From NCBI GenBank assembly GCA_034770075.1, contig CM068380.1:80299393-80363392 (forward strand): DNA of 64,000 nt, read 5' to 3'. The position numbers and the translations under genes are program-made. The notes beneath the pieces were generated by a model. It made no database searches and was not told where the DNA came from. It worked only from the letters and a program-made list of their open reading frames with translations. The stretch is from Aralia elata. Its lineage: Eukaryota > Streptophyta > Magnoliopsida > Apiales > Araliaceae. Below are positions 61,484 through 64,000 of this stretch, one piece after another; position 1 is the first letter of the stretch, and the number at the start of each line of letters is the position of its first letter.

Positions 61484-61854
61484 CTCCCTCGATCCAAATT
61501 TACTTATTCTAATTTAAAAATACACATTTATTAAAAAAAATATTTCTAAATTATCCATCTTACTCTATTATTATCTTTTTTTTATTTTAATTAATCTTCT
61601 AATTTTTTTCTTGAAATAATAAAATAGAAGAGAGGGAGAGAGGAAATGAGGAATGTGGTTTTGTTTTCAATGTCAAAGTTAATAGTATAATTGTTTTCTA
61701 ATGTATGTCATATTATTTTTAATAAAAAAATTGTGTAACGTTAAATAAGGATAATATTAAAAAAATAAGATCAAAAATAGTATTAGAATGGAAAGATGAC
61801 AAAGAGATTTAGACAAGCCAAAAAAGAAATTAAGATAAGTAAACTTGGACAGAG
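61484..61854. mobile_element. Stowaway-like MITE
   Basis: The left end CTCCCTCGATCCAAATTTAC and the right end, read inverted, CTCTGTCCAAGTTTACTTAT form imperfect TIRs of about 30 bp. TA dinucleotides flank both ends. The interior is A+T-rich and noncoding. TA target and CTCCCTC-type ends fit Tc1/mariner (Stowaway) MITEs. A second CTCCCTCC end at 61453 may be a remnant of another copy. Confidence 0.68.
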
Positions 61855-62584
61855 TAAATAATACATTTGTAAAATAACAATTTTGAAGAAAGATTTTTTT
61901 TTCAAACATATTCTTATAATTAATATCAATTAGAAATGTAGTAGTTGTGGCATACTAGTATTTAATTTACATAAAATACAAGTAATGACATAATAAAAAC
62001 TCCACGTGATTATTTTATATATAGTTTTTAAAAAGAAAGTATCTCTAATTTTAGATGAACTAAAAAAAGAAAAGTATATCTTGAATTTTAAAAAGGAGGA
62101 AATATTATTTTTCGCTCTCATTTGTGCAATACTACAGTGATCCCACTTGGAAAACAAATTTGCTCCTCTTATAATCCCTCCCTAAATAACAATTTTTATC
62201 TTATTTTTGAAGATTAAGATTTTAATATATATATATATATATATATGGAGTATTATTTTCTATCAATAAACTTTAATTGTAGTCTTCAAACAAAATATTG
62301 AAAAGATCACGGAGAAAAACTATATATAGCTAAGTATATCATATACAAACCTTAATATATATAAAAAAATGTCAATAAAAATAAAAGACTGGTTTTTATT
62401 TTATGTTTTTAAAGATGGAGGGAGCATATTACTGGACATTTTATGTCATATCCCTTTTTTTTCAATTTTTTAAAGAATAGTAAAATTCCATATCATGGAT
62501 GTTTAAAATATATTTTAGGAGGCCTTGTCTTTTTGGATACCACTTGTGAGTCTACTACTACTAGACTGTTTATTTAGCTTTGTA

Positions 62585-62873
62585 CTACCTCCATTACATA
62601 ATAAGTGACTTTTTACAAGAAAAAATTTGTTCCAATTTATTTGTCGTTTACAACTTTCTAGGAGAATAAATTATTTACTTTCCAATATCACCCCTAACTT
62701 CTCTCATTGTCCCAAGAAATTTTCTCCCTTGTATTAATAGTTTTCAACTTCCCATAAAGGGGTAGTGATGGAATTTCATACAAATTTTAATTATTAAATG
62801 ATAGTATTAAATGACTTTCTTAATTCATGTGCATGAAGCTAAAACGACACTTAATATGGAACCGAGGGAATAG
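62585..62873. mobile_element. Stowaway-like MITE
   Basis: The left end CTACCTCCATTACATAATAA and the right end, read inverted, CTATTCCCTCGGTTCCATAT form an imperfect inverted repeat continuing into AAGTGAC/AAGTGTC. TA flanks both sides. About 289 bp, noncoding. Confidence 0.62.
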
Positions 62874-62936
62874 TATTTAATAAATTTTGGAATGGTTTCA
62901 ACTTTCAAGACTAAAGAGCCAACTAGGGATGGTAAA

Positions 62937-63651
62937 TAGGGGTGAGCATTTCGGTTATATCCGAACCGAATAGCTTATTCGGATATAACCGAATACCGAA
63001 ATATTCCTAATTTCACTATCCGAATAACTAACCGAATTTTGCAATAACCGAATTACCGAATACCGAATATCCGAATTGTAAATTCGGGTATTTCGGTTAA
63101 TAACCGAACTTATGCTTCATTTAACAAATATATGAAATATTTATGTTTGTGTATGTGAAATTGTATACAGAGTGTCTTGAGAGTTTGACAAAGAATATGC
63201 ATCAACTATTATATGATATATATAGACTATATAGTACATTAGTACTGGTTGAATTAACAATAGAAGAAAGGAGGCCCAATTATTAGTATCAATTAAATAA
63301 TTAAGATATATATATATATATATATAATGTGCTTTATATGGGTGAAAGTTATTGTGTTACACTTTAAATATACAACTTGTATTCGGAGTTGTGCTACTCC
63401 AAGTCCCAACTCGGCAACTCCCATGTGCTGCTAATTTATTTTTGATTTACTAAAGTCATCATCTCTCTCTTTTTCGGTTATTCGGTTAACCGAATAGCCA
63501 AAATTCAAAATCCGAACTTAAAACCGAAAACCGGATAAAAATTCGGATAATTACCGAATTGCAAAAATAACCGAATTATCAAGAAATTTCGGTTAAAAAA
63601 AAATCGGTTCGATTCGGTAATTCGGTTATATCCGTTTTTTGCTCAGCCCTA
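62937..63651. mobile_element. non-autonomous hAT-like element (715 bp) with 8-bp target duplication
   Basis: The ends are TAGGGGTGAGCA and, inverted, TAGGGCTGAGCA, with further inverted similarity (CGGTTATATCCG against CGGATATAACCG). It is flanked by perfect 8-bp direct repeats ATGGTAAA (62929-62936 and 63652-63659), the target size of hAT elements. Both ends are filled with repeated CCGAATAACCGAA-type motifs in opposing orientation, with about 350 bp of unique AT-rich DNA between. No transposase is encoded. Confidence 0.85.
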
Positions 63652-63659
63652 ATGGTAAA

Positions 63660-64000
63660 TGCTCACCAACTAGCCATACTATGATATTAAATACTACTTA
63701 CCTCTTCTTTTTTATGTTTCGGCAAAACGTTAATGAGATGAACTATTAAAGTGCGCAACTATTTGTGTGCATGCATGCATATAAATGTCATGAACTGAAT
63801 GGAATTGAATAGTTGAATCGGTCAATTTGAATGATTGGATCGATCAGATTTTTGGACTGAATGGCTAAGTATAATTTTTTTTGTTGAATATACTGAATAA
63901 CTGCTGAATGAATTATTTTATATTTAATTTTTATTTTACAATATTAACTTATATTAAGTAATATTAAATAAATTTACAACAATTTTGAATTTTTTTTCAG
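63660..64000. other. AT-rich end of window, no gene recognised
   Basis: Nothing supported. A short stretch at about 63790-63905 repeats GAATGGAATTGAATAG-like and TGAATGA-like motifs. Confidence 0.4.

Overview
The window is AT-rich nuclear DNA of a flowering plant, most likely a core eudicot. This rests on GT-AG introns with plant-style splice sites, a plant SIN3-LIKE gene, plant-type full-size ABCB transporters, and a dense mix of plant mobile elements (MULE, Ty3/Gypsy, TRIM, SINE, Stowaway-like and hAT-like MITEs). I cannot name the species.

Left third (about 3.1-18.4 kb): two ordinary host genes, both on the minus strand. One is a three-exon gene for a 320-residue protein with a C4C4 (NOT4-like) RING finger (3112-4949). 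The other is a 21-coding-exon SIN3-LIKE transcriptional co-repressor scaffold of 1370 residues (7098-18269). I rebuilt both exon by exon; all phases close and the coding lengths are multiples of three. Between them lie an AT-rich MITE-like inverted repeat and a small SINE with a perfect 16-bp target-site duplication (TSD).

Middle and right (about 20.2-59.6 kb): a tandem array of ABCB (P-glycoprotein/MDR-type) genes, all on the minus strand. Two copies are complete, with seven exons each: copy A (25435-32564, 1247 aa) and copy B (52067-58895, 1246 aa). Two further remnants sit in the array. One is a pseudogene joining exon 3 directly to exon 7 (20880-21895). The other is a truncated 5' end, promoter plus about 11 codons, at 33213-33810. 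The block around copy A carries a 1769-bp solo LTR whose unoccupied site is preserved beside copy B.

Between the two intact ABCB copies sits a 13.5-kb composite element. A Mutator-like transposon (33938-47475) has long terminal inverted repeats (TIRs, about 450 bp). It carries a FAR1-type transposase on the plus strand and, convergent to it, a small spliced gene for a GRF-type zinc-finger protein with a predicted coiled coil and a hydrophobic tail. This resembles MuDR: two convergent genes, each reading in from a TIR. Its right TIR is split by a 6.9-kb Ty3/Gypsy retrotransposon (40278-47161, CATAA TSD) with four in-frame stops in pol. The transposase reading frame is also broken once.

Right end (59.6-64 kb): no convincing gene; it holds two Stowaway-like MITEs, a tandem duplication and a 715-bp hAT-like element with a perfect 8-bp TSD. 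A complete 534-bp TRIM element lies at 20219-20752. No tRNA, rRNA or CRISPR was seen.
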